Of a stretch of 64,000 bases of DNA, positions 19,901-28,230 are shown in pieces. Every line of letters starts with the position of its first letter. Position 1 is the first letter of the stretch. The notes under the pieces were generated by a model that saw only the letters and a list, made by a program, of their open reading frames with translations, was not told the origin of the DNA and ran no database searches. The DNA is taken from NCBI RefSeq assembly GCF_002915175.1, contig NZ_NXEJ01000004.1, positions 248,001 through 312,000 on the forward strand, in the 5' to 3' direction. The stretch comes from Agrobacterium rosae (lineage in GTDB: Bacteria > Pseudomonadota > Alphaproteobacteria > Rhizobiales > Rhizobiaceae). The translations under genes and the position numbers were made by a program.

Positions 19901-20490
19901 TTGATATTCGCGGTGCGGGCAATCTGCTGGGCGAAGAGCAGTCCGGCCACATCAAGGAAGTCGGTTTCGAGCTTTACCAGCAGATGCTGGAAGAGGCCGT
20001 AGCCGAAGTGAAGGGTGAAGATGATGTCATCGACACCGGCTGGTCGCCGCAGATTTCTGTCGGTACATCGGTGATGATCCCGGAAAATTACGTTCCAGAT
20101 TTGCACCTGCGCATGGGCCTTTACCGCCGCTTGGGTGAGTTGACCGATCTGAACGAAATCGACGGCTTCGGGGCCGAGATGATCGACCGTTTCGGGCCGT
20201 TGCCGAAGGAAGTGCAGCACCTGCTCAAGATCGTCTACGTCAAGTCGCTCTGCCGCACCGCCAATGTCGAGAAGCTGGATGCCGGTCCGAAGGGCGTTGT
20301 CGTGCAGTTCCGCAACAAGGAGTTCCCGAACCCTGCAGCGCTGGTCGGCTATATCGCCAAGCAGGGCTCCATGGCCAAGATCAGGCCAGATCATAGCGTG
20401 TTCCTGACGCGTGATCTGCCAACGCCGGAGAAGCGTCTGGCGGGTGCTGCGATGGTGATGACGCAGTTGGCGGAGCTTGCAAAGTCGTAA
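16993..20490 (+). CDS. mfd: transcription-repair coupling factor Mfd
   Basis: A 1165-residue translocase that strips RNA polymerase stalled at DNA lesions and recruits UvrA. The order is: a UvrB-like N-terminal module, the RNA-polymerase-interacting domain (around the SLVVHAEHGIGRF stretch), the translocase with GDVGFGKTE (near residue 648) and DEEQHFG (near 749), the motor motif QLRGRVGRS and a C-terminal TRCF domain. The length is typical. The start codon overlaps the sdhE stop, a common arrangement in Rhizobiales. Confidence 0.97.
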   Translation: MIAGFDVRLVASADTPLTIGNVPTGMEAFLLADLARQGTPVAYVLSDGQRVADLEQMLGFVAPDIPVLSLPAWDCLPYDRVSPSAHVSARRLATLSGLIHHQKKPHPAIVLVTANAMLQKMAPRDVIESLAFSAKPGNQIRMEDIAARLERNGFDRVATVREVGEFALRGGILDVFVPGTEEPVRLDFFGDTLESIRTFDPASQRTIGQARSLDLSPMSEVTLTPDTISRFRKNYLSMFGAATRDDALYQAVSEGRRYAGMEHWLPLFYEHLETAFDYLKGFRIVTDHTAREAAVERSKLVHDYFDARQTSGQMKGATQGAPYKPVPPSQIYLGGKSFDEALNAVNAVRLTPFNEQDSKDKPVATLDAHVGPRWAKSQTENESEERINVFTLAVKHIAERRSKGWKVLITGWSEGSLDRMLQVLNEHGLENIKTIQSFKEVEKLGKGEAAAAVLSLEAGFETGNLAVIGEQDILGDRMVRRSKRRKRGADFISEVAGLDEGSLVVHAEHGIGRFVGLRTIEAAGAPRDCLELHYADEAKLFLPVENIDLLSRYGSDAAEANLDKLGGGAWQMRKAKLKKRLLDMAGDLIRIAAARMVRHAPTLIAPDGLYDEFAARFPYDETEDQQNAIDSVRDDLGAGRPMDRLICGDVGFGKTEVALRAAFLAAMNGVQVAVVVPTTLLARQHFRTFSERFRGLPIRVQQASRLVGAKELALTKKEVAEGKTDIVVGTHALLGAGINFANLGLLIIDEEQHFGVKHKERLKELKSDVHVLTLSATPIPRTLQLAMTGVRELSLITTAPVDRMAVRTFISPFDALVIRETLMREHYRGGQSFYVCPRLADLADIHAFLQSDVPELKVAVAHGQMAAGELEDIMNAFYDGKYDVLLSTTIVESGLDVPTANTLIVHRADMFGLAQLYQLRGRVGRSKVRAFALFTLPVNKVLTTMAERRLKVLQSLDTLGAGFQLASHDLDIRGAGNLLGEEQSGHIKEVGFELYQQMLEEAVAEVKGEDDVIDTGWSPQISVGTSVMIPENYVPDLHLRMGLYRRLGELTDLNEIDGFGAEMIDRFGPLPKEVQHLLKIVYVKSLCRTANVEKLDAGPKGVVVQFRNKEFPNPAALVGYIAKQGSMAKIRPDHSVFLTRDLPTPEKRLAGAAMVMTQLAELAKS

Positions 20491-20614
20491 TCTCCGGGGC
20501 GTCCACCTTACCGAGATTTAATGAAACGGACATGTGGCGGTAGCCGTTAAAAGCATAGTCTCACCGTGTCGGCGGCATTGTTTTGCTGCCATCACAAACT
20601 TAAGGAGCAGGACT

Positions 20615-20935
20615 ATGTGGACGATGAATAGATTTGTCACCGCTGGTCTGGTTGCCTTGACAATTGCGGGTACCACAATTGCCACCACCAGCCAGGCAGA
20701 AGCACGCAATAATTTCGGACGCGGATTAGGCGCAGGTATCGCCGGAGCAGTTGTCGGAGGTGCGCTGATTGCCGGAGCATCTCACAATTACTACGGATCG
20801 CCGGGTTATTATGGCTACGGCTACGGACCGGTCTACGGCCCACCCGTTGTCTATCAGCCAGTCTATCACCGCTGCCATCTGGCATGGCGGCAGGATGGCT
20901 ACGGCGATATGTATCGCGTGCGTGTCTGCAATTGA
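20615..20935 (+). CDS. small secreted Gly/Tyr-rich protein
   Basis: A 106-residue protein with a signal peptide ending SQAEA (cleavage near residue 28). A glycine-rich hydrophobic stretch (GRGLGAGIAGAVVGGALIAGA) is followed by a Tyr/Gly/Pro-rich low-complexity region and a short C-terminal HRCHLAWRQDGYGDMYRVRVC. This build is common for small envelope proteins of rhizobia. TAAGGAG sits 7 bases upstream of ATG 20615, so the longer frame starting at 20534 is not needed. Function unknown. Confidence 0.8.
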   Translation: MWTMNRFVTAGLVALTIAGTTIATTSQAEARNNFGRGLGAGIAGAVVGGALIAGASHNYYGSPGYYGYGYGPVYGPPVVYQPVYHRCHLAWRQDGYGDMYRVRVCN

Positions 20936-20944
20936 CGGTATGCT

Positions 20945-20970
20945 GAAGACGGGTTGATTAGTCCGTCTTC
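20945..20970. terminator. hairpin at the convergent 20.9 kb gene ends
   Basis: GAAGACGG (20945-20952) pairs perfectly with CCGTCTTC (20963-20970). The loop holds the stop codon of the minus-strand DMT gene, and the plus-strand gene ends 9 bases before. There is no U tract; it may mark transcript ends from both sides. Confidence 0.4.
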
Positions 20971-21902
20971 GCCTCATCACTCTCAGGTGTCATTGCGACG
21001 GCAACATTCTGGTCTGCCGCCGCAATCGACGTTGGAAGAGCGACATGTCTCTGGCGTTCGCGAATGAGTGTAATGAGGCCTGAGCCGATAATGAGCGCAA
21101 TACCCACCAGCATCCAGCCATCAACGGCATCTCCGAAAACCAGATAACCGAAGAGAATGGCCCACAGCATCTGGCTATATTGCGTTGGCCCAATGACGGC
21201 AGCGGGTGCGTATTTCGCCGCATACATGACCAGCACGTTGGCGACAGCTCCGAGAAGGCCGTAGCCGGCCAGAAACATCCATTGTTCAGCATTGGGCGGA
21301 GTGAACGACGATGTCATCGCCACGCCGCAAATCACCAGCGTTCCCAGCAAGCCCGCCCCGTAAAGCGAGATATTCTTTTCCGATGGCCCCATGGCGCGGA
21401 AGATGACGATGGAAATCGCGCCGCAGAGACCCGCGACGATGGCAGCGAAATGGCCGGTCGAAAGTTCGCGGAAACCGGGTCTCAAGATTACCAGCACACC
21501 GGCAAAGCCGATGATGACGGCAGACCAGCGTTTGATGCCGACCTGTTCCTTCAGGAACAGAACCGACATGATGGTCACGAAAGCGGGCAGCAGGAAGATG
21601 AGGGCGAAGGCTTCGGCCATTGAGAGATGGGTGAAGGCCGTGACGGAGGTGATAGCGCCGAGACCGGAGGTCGCGAATCGCAGCAGCCAGAGCGGGCGGT
21701 TGGTTGTGCGGACGATATCGCGCCAATCGTCATTGCGTTTGCGAATGAATGGCAGGGCGCAGAGCCCGAAGAGCGCGCCGAAAAATGCGGACTGGATGGG
21801 CGACAATTGCCCTTCGATGAGCTTCACGCTCGCATCGCTCCAGGCGTAGGCCGCAAAGGCTGCGAATGCGAGCAGAATGCCCTTCAACGTGCTATCGGAC
21901 AC
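20958..21902 (-). CDS. DMT superfamily (EamA) transporter
   Basis: A 314-residue inner-membrane protein with about ten helices in two EamA repeats (PF00892): the first half around SDASVKLIEGQLSPIQ and the second around LIPSQYSQ-like GPTQYSQMLWA. Family members are usually exporters of amino acids or other metabolites; the substrate is unknown. It lies 56 bases after the FrnE-like gene on the same strand and may be read through from it. Confidence 0.88.
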   Translation of the reverse strand: MSDSTLKGILLAFAAFAAYAWSDASVKLIEGQLSPIQSAFFGALFGLCALPFIRKRNDDWRDIVRTTNRPLWLLRFATSGLGAITSVTAFTHLSMAEAFALIFLLPAFVTIMSVLFLKEQVGIKRWSAVIIGFAGVLVILRPGFRELSTGHFAAIVAGLCGAISIVIFRAMGPSEKNISLYGAGLLGTLVICGVAMTSSFTPPNAEQWMFLAGYGLLGAVANVLVMYAAKYAPAAVIGPTQYSQMLWAILFGYLVFGDAVDGWMLVGIALIIGSGLITLIRERQRHVALPTSIAAADQNVAVAMTPESDEAKTD

Positions 21903-21958
21903 GGAAACACCTGAAAATATTTAGGGGCCGGAAATCGACAGCGGGGAGGCGCTGACGA

Positions 21959-22630
21959 TCAGTTCATTGCCGTATGCTCTTCCAGCTTCAATCTGGCAAT
22001 ATCCCGCAGTGCATTAATAAGCACTTCCTTGCTTTGCGCGCCGCTGACGGCATATTTCTGGTCGAGGATAAAGAAGGGAACGCCTGCGACGCCCATCTGC
22101 TGTGCGGCGTCTATTTCCGCCACGATCGTGTCCTTGTCGGCGTCGGAAGCTAGCAGTCTGGTTACGACCTCTCGGTTCATACCGGCCTGTTCTGCAATAT
22201 CAGCCAGAACATTGTGGTCACCAATGTTGCGACCCTCTTCGAAATTTGCCTTGAAAAGCGCCGTCGTTACCTTGTCCTGAAACTCGCGTCCCTCGGCATG
22301 TGCCCAGAGCGACAGGCGGTGGGCATCCAGCGTATTGGGGCCGATCTTGATGGCGTCGAAATCGAAATTTATGCCGACTTCCTTGCCAAGCTGCGTCAGC
22401 ATCTCGTGGGCCTGCTCAACCTTTTCCTTGCCGCCCAGCTTCTTTTCAAGCTCAGCCTTCTGATCCACGCCTTCAGGCGGATAGTCCGGGTTCAGGCGGT
22501 AGGGACGCCAATTCACATCAACGCTGACCTCATCCTGAATTTCAGCCAAAGCCAGATCGAGCCGCGCCTTGCGAAGATAGCACCAAGGGCAAACCATGTC
22601 CGAGACGACGTCGATAACAATGCGCTGCAT
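21959..22630 (-). CDS. DsbA family oxidoreductase, FrnE-like
   Basis: A 223-residue cytoplasmic DsbA-fold protein (PF01323) with active site Cys14-Pro-Trp-Cys17 right after the first strand. There is no signal peptide, so it belongs to the FrnE/polyketide-type subgroup acting in the cytoplasm. The segment AGVPFFILDQKYAVSGAQ carries the cis-Pro loop common to the thioredoxin fold. ATG 22630 fits the family start; the frame extends upstream but adds a non-homologous tail. It sits between an orphan binding protein and a DMT exporter. Confidence 0.9.
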   Translation of the reverse strand: MQRIVIDVVSDMVCPWCYLRKARLDLALAEIQDEVSVDVNWRPYRLNPDYPPEGVDQKAELEKKLGGKEKVEQAHEMLTQLGKEVGINFDFDAIKIGPNTLDAHRLSLWAHAEGREFQDKVTTALFKANFEEGRNIGDHNVLADIAEQAGMNREVVTRLLASDADKDTIVAEIDAAQQMGVAGVPFFILDQKYAVSGAQSKEVLINALRDIARLKLEEHTAMN

Positions 22631-22714
22631 GGTGCTTCCTTTCAGAATTTGAATATCTGCCCCATCTAGGGGCGTTGTTGGCCATGCGCAAGGCGTTACC
22701 AAAAGAGAACCAGC

Positions 22715-24541
22715 TTACTGAGCGCGGGCATCCCACCATGTCTGTTTCTGGTTTCCGACCATCGGTGTCATCTCCGGTCTTGCGATATATTTCCAGCGCG
22801 CCACCCACTGCGCACCGATGTGATACAGCGGAATGATATAGTGGCCTGCCGTCAGCAGACGGTCATAGCCTCGCACCGCCGCTTGAAAATCTTCGGTGGA
22901 ACGCGCCTGCAAAAGGGCGTCCAGCATGCGGTCCACATCAGGGTCGGCAACGCCCGCATAGTTGAAACTGCCATTGGCATCACGCGACGCAGAGCCCCAG
23001 CGGTTCAGCTGCTCGGCACCCGGAGAGAGCGATGATGGTAGCGAGCGGATGATCATGTCATATTCGAAGCTGTTCGAGCGCGCCTGATATTGCCCGTCAT
23101 CCACCGAGCGAATGGCCATGTCGACGCCGATCAGCCGTAGGGAGCGTTGATAGGCAAGTGCGATCCGCTCCTGCGCCGGGTTCTGGGTCATGATTTCAAA
23201 AGCAAGCTGGCGGCCTTTGGCATCAGACATCTTGCCGTTCTTGATCGTATAGCCACCTTGCTTGAGCGTATCGACAGCCAGCTTCAGCACGGTGCGGTCA
23301 GCACCGGAACCATCGGTAACGGGCATGGCGTAGGTGCCAGCCAACAGCTCCGGCGGCAGCTTCTTGGCCGCATCTCCAAGCAGGGCAAGTTCTCTTGCAT
23401 CGGCGGCATTGCCGAAGGCACCCAGCGGCGAGTTCTGGTAGTAGCTCTGCGTGCGCTTGAATGAGCCACCCATGATGTTGCGGTTCATCCATTCGAAATC
23501 GAGCGCGTAAGACAGACCTTCGCGCACCTTTTCATTCGCGAAGATGGCTTTGCGGGTGTTGAACACGAGGCCGAACATGCCGGATGGCTGGCGCGGTTCG
23601 AAAATATCGCGGGCAATGTCGCCGCGATGCACAGCCGGGAAATTATAGGCCTGTCCCCAATGGGACGTGTCGGCTGATCCGTTGATGGCATCGCCTTCGG
23701 GATAAATGTCGATATCGCCTTTCTTGAAGGCCTCGAACATCGTCGTCACCTGAAGGAAATAGAGAATGCTGATCTCGTCGTAATTATCGAAGCCGACCTT
23801 GGATGGCACATCCTTGCCCCAGTAATCAGGGTTCCGCTCCCAGATAACCCGTTCTCCCGGTCGCAGAGATTTGATTCGGTAGGGGCCGGAGCCGACCACT
23901 TTGCCAAGGCCGCTTTGTTCGAAAGTGTCAGGGTCAATAGCGTGTTTCGGCAGGATCGGCGTCGAAGAGGCGAGAATCAGCGGCGTTTCGCGGTTGGCAT
24001 TTTCGTTAAAGGTGAAGCGCACGCCGTGCTCGCCGATCTTCTCCATCTTCGCCACGCCGTTCAGGCGGCTGTTGAAGGGCGGGCGGCCCTTGTCCTTCAA
24101 AAGATTGAAGGTGAACATCACATCTTCGGGCGTGACCGGCTGGCCGTCCTGCCATTTTGCCTTGGGGTTGAGGTTGAACTGGATGAAGGTGCGGTCGTCG
24201 TCCCACTCGGCGGTTTCAGCGAGCAGACCATACAGCGAGAACGGCTCGTCGCCAGAGCGCTGCATCAGAGGCTCATACATAAGGTTGCCGAATTCCGGAT
24301 CCCAGACGCCGCGCGCCGTTGTGCGCATGCCCTTCAAGACAAAGGGATTAAGGCTATCGAAGGTGCCGACGACGCCGTAGGAAACGCGCCCGCCTTTTTT
24401 CACGTCCGGGTTCACATAGGGGAAATTCTTGTAATCTGCGGGCAGGGCAGGTGTCCCATGCATCGAAATCCCGTGAAGAGGTTCCGCCAGCGCCAGACCT
24501 GAAAAGAGGAGAGCAGGGATGAACGCCAAAAGGCTTCGCAT
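22715..24541 (-). CDS. peptide/nickel-type ABC substrate-binding protein (YejA-like)
   Basis: A 608-residue periplasmic protein of family 5 extracellular solute-binding proteins (PF00496). The signal peptide ends GLALAEP (about residue 20). The start of the mature chain, with HGISMHGTPALPADYKNFPYVN reaching KKGGR, is the YejA form that binds microcin C-like or longer peptides in enterics. No permease or ATPase genes lie beside it, so it must either work with components elsewhere or be an orphan. ATG 24541 was chosen for the clean signal peptide; 32 codons of upstream frame are dismissed. Confidence 0.88.
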   Translation of the reverse strand: MRSLLAFIPALLFSGLALAEPLHGISMHGTPALPADYKNFPYVNPDVKKGGRVSYGVVGTFDSLNPFVLKGMRTTARGVWDPEFGNLMYEPLMQRSGDEPFSLYGLLAETAEWDDDRTFIQFNLNPKAKWQDGQPVTPEDVMFTFNLLKDKGRPPFNSRLNGVAKMEKIGEHGVRFTFNENANRETPLILASSTPILPKHAIDPDTFEQSGLGKVVGSGPYRIKSLRPGERVIWERNPDYWGKDVPSKVGFDNYDEISILYFLQVTTMFEAFKKGDIDIYPEGDAINGSADTSHWGQAYNFPAVHRGDIARDIFEPRQPSGMFGLVFNTRKAIFANEKVREGLSYALDFEWMNRNIMGGSFKRTQSYYQNSPLGAFGNAADARELALLGDAAKKLPPELLAGTYAMPVTDGSGADRTVLKLAVDTLKQGGYTIKNGKMSDAKGRQLAFEIMTQNPAQERIALAYQRSLRLIGVDMAIRSVDDGQYQARSNSFEYDMIIRSLPSSLSPGAEQLNRWGSASRDANGSFNYAGVADPDVDRMLDALLQARSTEDFQAAVRGYDRLLTAGHYIIPLYHIGAQWVARWKYIARPEMTPMVGNQKQTWWDARAQ

Positions 24542-24862
24542 GTTAATTGTCCTGTCGCATTCTGGCTGTCTTGTCACGGTATGTCGCTTTGACGCAAAAC
24601 CGCTCGCCTTGTATTGATTCCCGCGCGAATGTATCACACACGACTATGGCAGGCATCGGACGACGGAAAACTTGTCGGCCTTCAAGAAAAAGTTAAAGAA
24701 GTGCTGGATATCGCACCCAGCGGGATGTAACAGAGTTGCCGAAACAGTCGGGTCACGCATTTGCCTCATTTAAACGACAGTGGAACGGGCAGACGGATAC
24801 CGGTGATGTTAAGCAGTTCGTGCCGTTCTGCTTCACATAAAAATTTAGGAGACGGAACTGTT
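24542..24862. other. intergenic region between divergent genes
   Basis: These 321 bases hold no gene I can support. They must carry the promoters of the divergent binding-protein (minus) and IalB (plus) genes. No operator, repeat or hairpin stood out. Confidence 0.5.
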
Positions 24863-25519
24863 ATGATGCAAACCGCAAACACAATCACCCGTGCAGCCCT
24901 GGCTGCTGTTGTTGTTTCTCTGGGTGCCGTGTCTGCACCTGCCGTGTCGCAGGCCCAGCAGGCTGCTCCGGCTGCCGGAGGTGCTGGCGCACCACCACTC
25001 GGCTGGTTCAAGACATGCAGCAAGCAGGAAGACAATGATGTTTGCGTCGTGCAGAACGTCGTTCTTGCCCAGAATGGCCAGATGATCACGGCTGTCGGCC
25101 TCATCAGCGTTGAAGGCAAGGTCAACCGTAAGCTGCTTCAGGTTTCCGTACCAACGGCGCGTCTTCTGCCTCCTGGCGTGATGATGCAGATCGATGGTGG
25201 CAAGGGCCAGAAGCTGGATTACGCAGTCTGCCTGCCCGACAAGTGCACAGCTGAAGTGCCTTTGACGGATGCGATGATTGCCAGCATGAAGAAGGGCACG
25301 GAGATCGTGTTCACCTCCATCAACTTCCGCCGCGCACCAAACCCGATCAAGATTGCTCTCTCCGGCTTCACCGGTGCTTATGATGGCCAGCCAATCACGC
25401 AGTCGCAGCTTGCCGAAAGCCAGCGTTCGTTGCAGGAAGGCATGCAGAAGAAGGCTGAAGAGGCTCGCAAGAAGCTCGAAGCTGCTCAGGACGCTGCCAA
25501 GTCCAAGCCTGCGAACTAA
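24863..25519 (+). CDS. invasion-associated locus B (IalB) family protein
   Basis: A 218-residue secreted protein with a signal peptide (cleavage near PAVSQAQQA). It then has an Ala/Gly/Pro linker and the IalB domain (PF06776) from GWFKTCSKQ to about residue 175, with the paired cysteines CSKQEDNDVC and CLPDKC. The C-terminal 45 residues form a charged helix (QKKAEEARKKLEAAQ) suited to coiled-coil contact. IalB was named in Bartonella for erythrocyte invasion, but free-living Rhizobiales carry several copies with unknown role. TTAGGAG sits upstream of ATG 24863; an ATG three bases later is also possible. Confidence 0.88.
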   Translation: MMQTANTITRAALAAVVVSLGAVSAPAVSQAQQAAPAAGGAGAPPLGWFKTCSKQEDNDVCVVQNVVLAQNGQMITAVGLISVEGKVNRKLLQVSVPTARLLPPGVMMQIDGGKGQKLDYAVCLPDKCTAEVPLTDAMIASMKKGTEIVFTSINFRRAPNPIKIALSGFTGAYDGQPITQSQLAESQRSLQEGMQKKAEEARKKLEAAQDAAKSKPAN

Positions 25520-25530
25520 TCAGTTCGACA

Positions 25531-25565
25531 AAAAAACCGGTCTGAAATTTCAGGCCGGTTTTTTG
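25531..25565. terminator. bidirectional Rho-independent terminator
   Basis: AAAAAACCGG (25531-25540) and CCGGTTTTTT enclose an inner palindrome CTGAAATTTCAG. The result is a long hairpin with T runs on both strands. It ends the IalB gene on plus and hspQ on minus. Confidence 0.85.
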
Positions 25566-25589
25566 TTGCTCAGATTTCAGTTCGGACGA

Positions 25590-25919
25590 TCAGTGCGTCA
25601 TTGCTGACTTGGCCCGCAGCTCACCATTAGGAGTGGTGTCGAAGATGCGGGAAATATTCGGGTTGCGAAGCGGCTGATCGCTTTCGTCGTGGACAAGGTT
25701 CTGCTCGGACACGTAGGCGACATATTCGGTGTCGTCGTTTTCTGCCAGAAGGTGATAAAACGGCTGGTCGCGATCCGGACGAATTTCCGCAGGAATTGCG
25801 TTCCACCATTCTTCAGTGTTGGCATATTCCGGGTCTACGTCGAATACCACACCGCGGAACGGAAACACCCTGTGGCGAACAACCTCGCCAATCGTAAATT
25901 TTGCGTCTCTTTGTTTCAT
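25590..25919 (-). CDS. hspQ: heat shock protein HspQ
   Basis: A 109-residue protein of the HspQ/YccV family (PF08755) that binds hemimethylated DNA and modulates Lon in enterics. Conserved stretches are KFTIGEVVRHRVFPFRGVVFD, the NTEEWWNAIP segment, and RPDRDQPFYHLL. ATG 25919 gives MKQRDAKF; the frame reaches 25943 without homology. It converges on the IalB gene with a shared terminator. Confidence 0.92.
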   Translation of the reverse strand: MKQRDAKFTIGEVVRHRVFPFRGVVFDVDPEYANTEEWWNAIPAEIRPDRDQPFYHLLAENDDTEYVAYVSEQNLVHDESDQPLRNPNISRIFDTTPNGELRAKSAMTH

Positions 25920-26027
25920 GGCATGCACATCCTTTCCCCACACAATTTGGGGTCTGAATGAAAAATATCAAGATATTTGGTGTCTGGACCACATTTTCTT
26001 GAATGACCTTGTCGATTCATACCCAAA

Positions 26028-26057
26028 AGAAAAGGCGGCCCGAAAGCCGCCTTTTCT
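26028..26057 (-). terminator. Rho-independent terminator of glnBA
   Basis: AGAAAAGGCGGC (26028-26039) pairs perfectly with GCCGCCTTTTCT (26046-26057) around 6 bases. It lies just after the glnA stop; on the minus strand the stem is followed by a T-rich stretch. Confidence 0.8.
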
Positions 26058-26066
26058 AGTTCTTGA

Positions 26067-27476
26067 TCAAGCCGAGTAGTACATGTCGAATTCGACTGGG
26101 TGCGGGGTCATTTCGAAACGCATGACTTCCTGCATCTTCAGCTCGATGAAGGCATCGATCTGGTCGTCATCGAACACGCCGCCAGCCGTCAGGAACTTGC
26201 GATCCTTGTCAAGGCTGTCGAGCGCTTCACGCAAACTACCGCAGACCGTTGGAATCTTCTTCAGTTCCTTCGGTGGCAGATCGTAGAGATCCTTGTCCAT
26301 TGGCTTGCCGGGATGGATCTTGTTCTTGATGCCATCGAGACCAGCCATCAGCATCGCGGCAAAGCCGAGATACGGGTTCTGGGCCGGATCAGGGAAGCGG
26401 ACTTCAACGCGCTTTGCCTTCGGGTTGGAGCCGAAAGGAATACGGCAGGAAGCGGAACGGTTACGGGCCGAGTAGGCCAGCAGAACCGGTGCTTCGTAGC
26501 CAGGCACCAGACGCTTGTAGGAGTTGGTCGTCGGGTTGGTGAAGGCGTTGATGGCCTTGGCATGCTTGATGATGCCGCCGATGTAGTACAGGCAGCTCTC
26601 GGACAGGCCTGCATATTCGTCACCAGCGAAGGTCGGCTTGCCGCCCTTCCAGATGGACTGGTGAACGTGCATGCCCGAACCGTTGTCGCCAAAGATTGGC
26701 TTCGGCATAAACGTCGCCGTCTTGCCGTAAGCATTTGCGACCTGATGCACGACATATTTGTAGATCTGCATCTTGTCGGCGTTGCGCACCAGCGTGTCGA
26801 ACTTCACACCCAGCTCGTGCTGGGCGGCCGCGACTTCATGGTGATGCTTTTCAACGACAACGCCCATTTCGCCGAGAACGGTCAGCATTTCAGAACGCAT
26901 GTCCTGAAGGCTGTCGACTGGAGGAACCGGGAAGTAGCCGCCCTTGACGCGTGGACGGTGGCCGAGGTTGCCGGTTTCATAGTCGGTGTCGTCGTTGGAC
27001 GGCAGCTCGGACGAATCCAGCTTGAAACCTGTGTTGTAAGGGTCGGCTTTGTACTTCACGTCGTCGAACACGAAGAATTCAGGCTCAGGACCAACGAAAA
27101 TCGTATCGCCGATACCGGAGGCCTTGAGATAGGCTTCGGCCTTCTTTGCCGTGCCGCGTGGGTCGCGGTTGTAGGCTTCGCCGGAGACCGGGTCGAGAAT
27201 GTCACAGAGAATGACCATGGTGGACTGAGCGAAGAACGGGTCCATGTGAACCGTTGCCGTATCTGGCATCAGCACCATGTCGGACTCGTTGATGGCCTTC
27301 CAGCCGCCAATCGAGGAGCCGTCGAACATGACGCCATCGGCGAACATGTCTTCGTCCACGCAGGCAATGTCCATCGTCACGTGCTGCAGCTTGCCCTTTG
27401 GGTCGGTAAAGCGCAGGTCCACGAACTTGACGTCGTTGTCCTTGATCTGCTTGAGAATATCGTTTGCGGTCGTCAT
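26067..27476 (-). CDS. glnA: type I glutamine synthetase
   Basis: A 469-residue GSI subunit that makes glutamine from glutamate, ammonia and ATP. It begins with a beta-grasp domain ([20 protein letters not shown]) and has metal-ligand and catalytic segments GSGMHVHQS and NRSASCRIP. Near residue 397 the DLYDLPPKE loop contains the Tyr adenylylated by GlnE, so the GSI-beta control is kept. ATG 27476 follows AAGGAAAAG. It lies 67 bases after glnB, and both are read from a sigma-54 promoter upstream of glnB. Confidence 0.98.
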   Translation of the reverse strand: MTTANDILKQIKDNDVKFVDLRFTDPKGKLQHVTMDIACVDEDMFADGVMFDGSSIGGWKAINESDMVLMPDTATVHMDPFFAQSTMVILCDILDPVSGEAYNRDPRGTAKKAEAYLKASGIGDTIFVGPEPEFFVFDDVKYKADPYNTGFKLDSSELPSNDDTDYETGNLGHRPRVKGGYFPVPPVDSLQDMRSEMLTVLGEMGVVVEKHHHEVAAAQHELGVKFDTLVRNADKMQIYKYVVHQVANAYGKTATFMPKPIFGDNGSGMHVHQSIWKGGKPTFAGDEYAGLSESCLYYIGGIIKHAKAINAFTNPTTNSYKRLVPGYEAPVLLAYSARNRSASCRIPFGSNPKAKRVEVRFPDPAQNPYLGFAAMLMAGLDGIKNKIHPGKPMDKDLYDLPPKELKKIPTVCGSLREALDSLDKDRKFLTAGGVFDDDQIDAFIELKMQEVMRFEMTPHPVEFDMYYSA

Positions 27477-27514
27477 AAAACTTTTCCTTGAGTGTTTTGA
27501 TAACAAGGTGAAGC

Positions 27515-27533
27515 CCCAGCTTTTCTTGCTGGG
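27515..27533 (-). promoter_or_regulatory. hairpin in the glnB-glnA gap
   Basis: CCCAGC (27515-27520) pairs with GCTGGG (27528-27533) around seven bases. It sits between the glnB stop and the glnA start. On the transcribed strand it is not followed by a U run, so it may attenuate or process the message rather than end it. Confidence 0.35.
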
Positions 27534-27543
27534 TGCAGTCTTT

Positions 27544-28005
<462 letters not shown>

Positions 28006-28230
28006 CTAAATTTGGTTCGCCTTCGCTGTTTTCGTGGACGAAAATACCGTTCAGGAACAGCGATATGGCGATTTTTTGATGATTTTGCCGATTTTCCATC
28101 ATGGTTGAAAAGCGCAAGCTCGAATGTGGATGAGATTATTTTTTAGCCATTTGATTTTATTTTGTGCATTCAATTTTGCCTAATTTTGCGTCGATTGCAT
28201 TTTGCGGAATTTTACGCTGAATATGCCACC

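Noticed and set aside
18643..20394. 583-codon open frame antisense to mfd
   Set aside because: It is a shadow of the GC-rich mfd gene; no Shine-Dalgarno sequence, and the protein is compositionally odd.
26100..27491. 463-codon open frame antisense to glnA
   Set aside because: Mirror of glnA; no start signal or recognisable motif.
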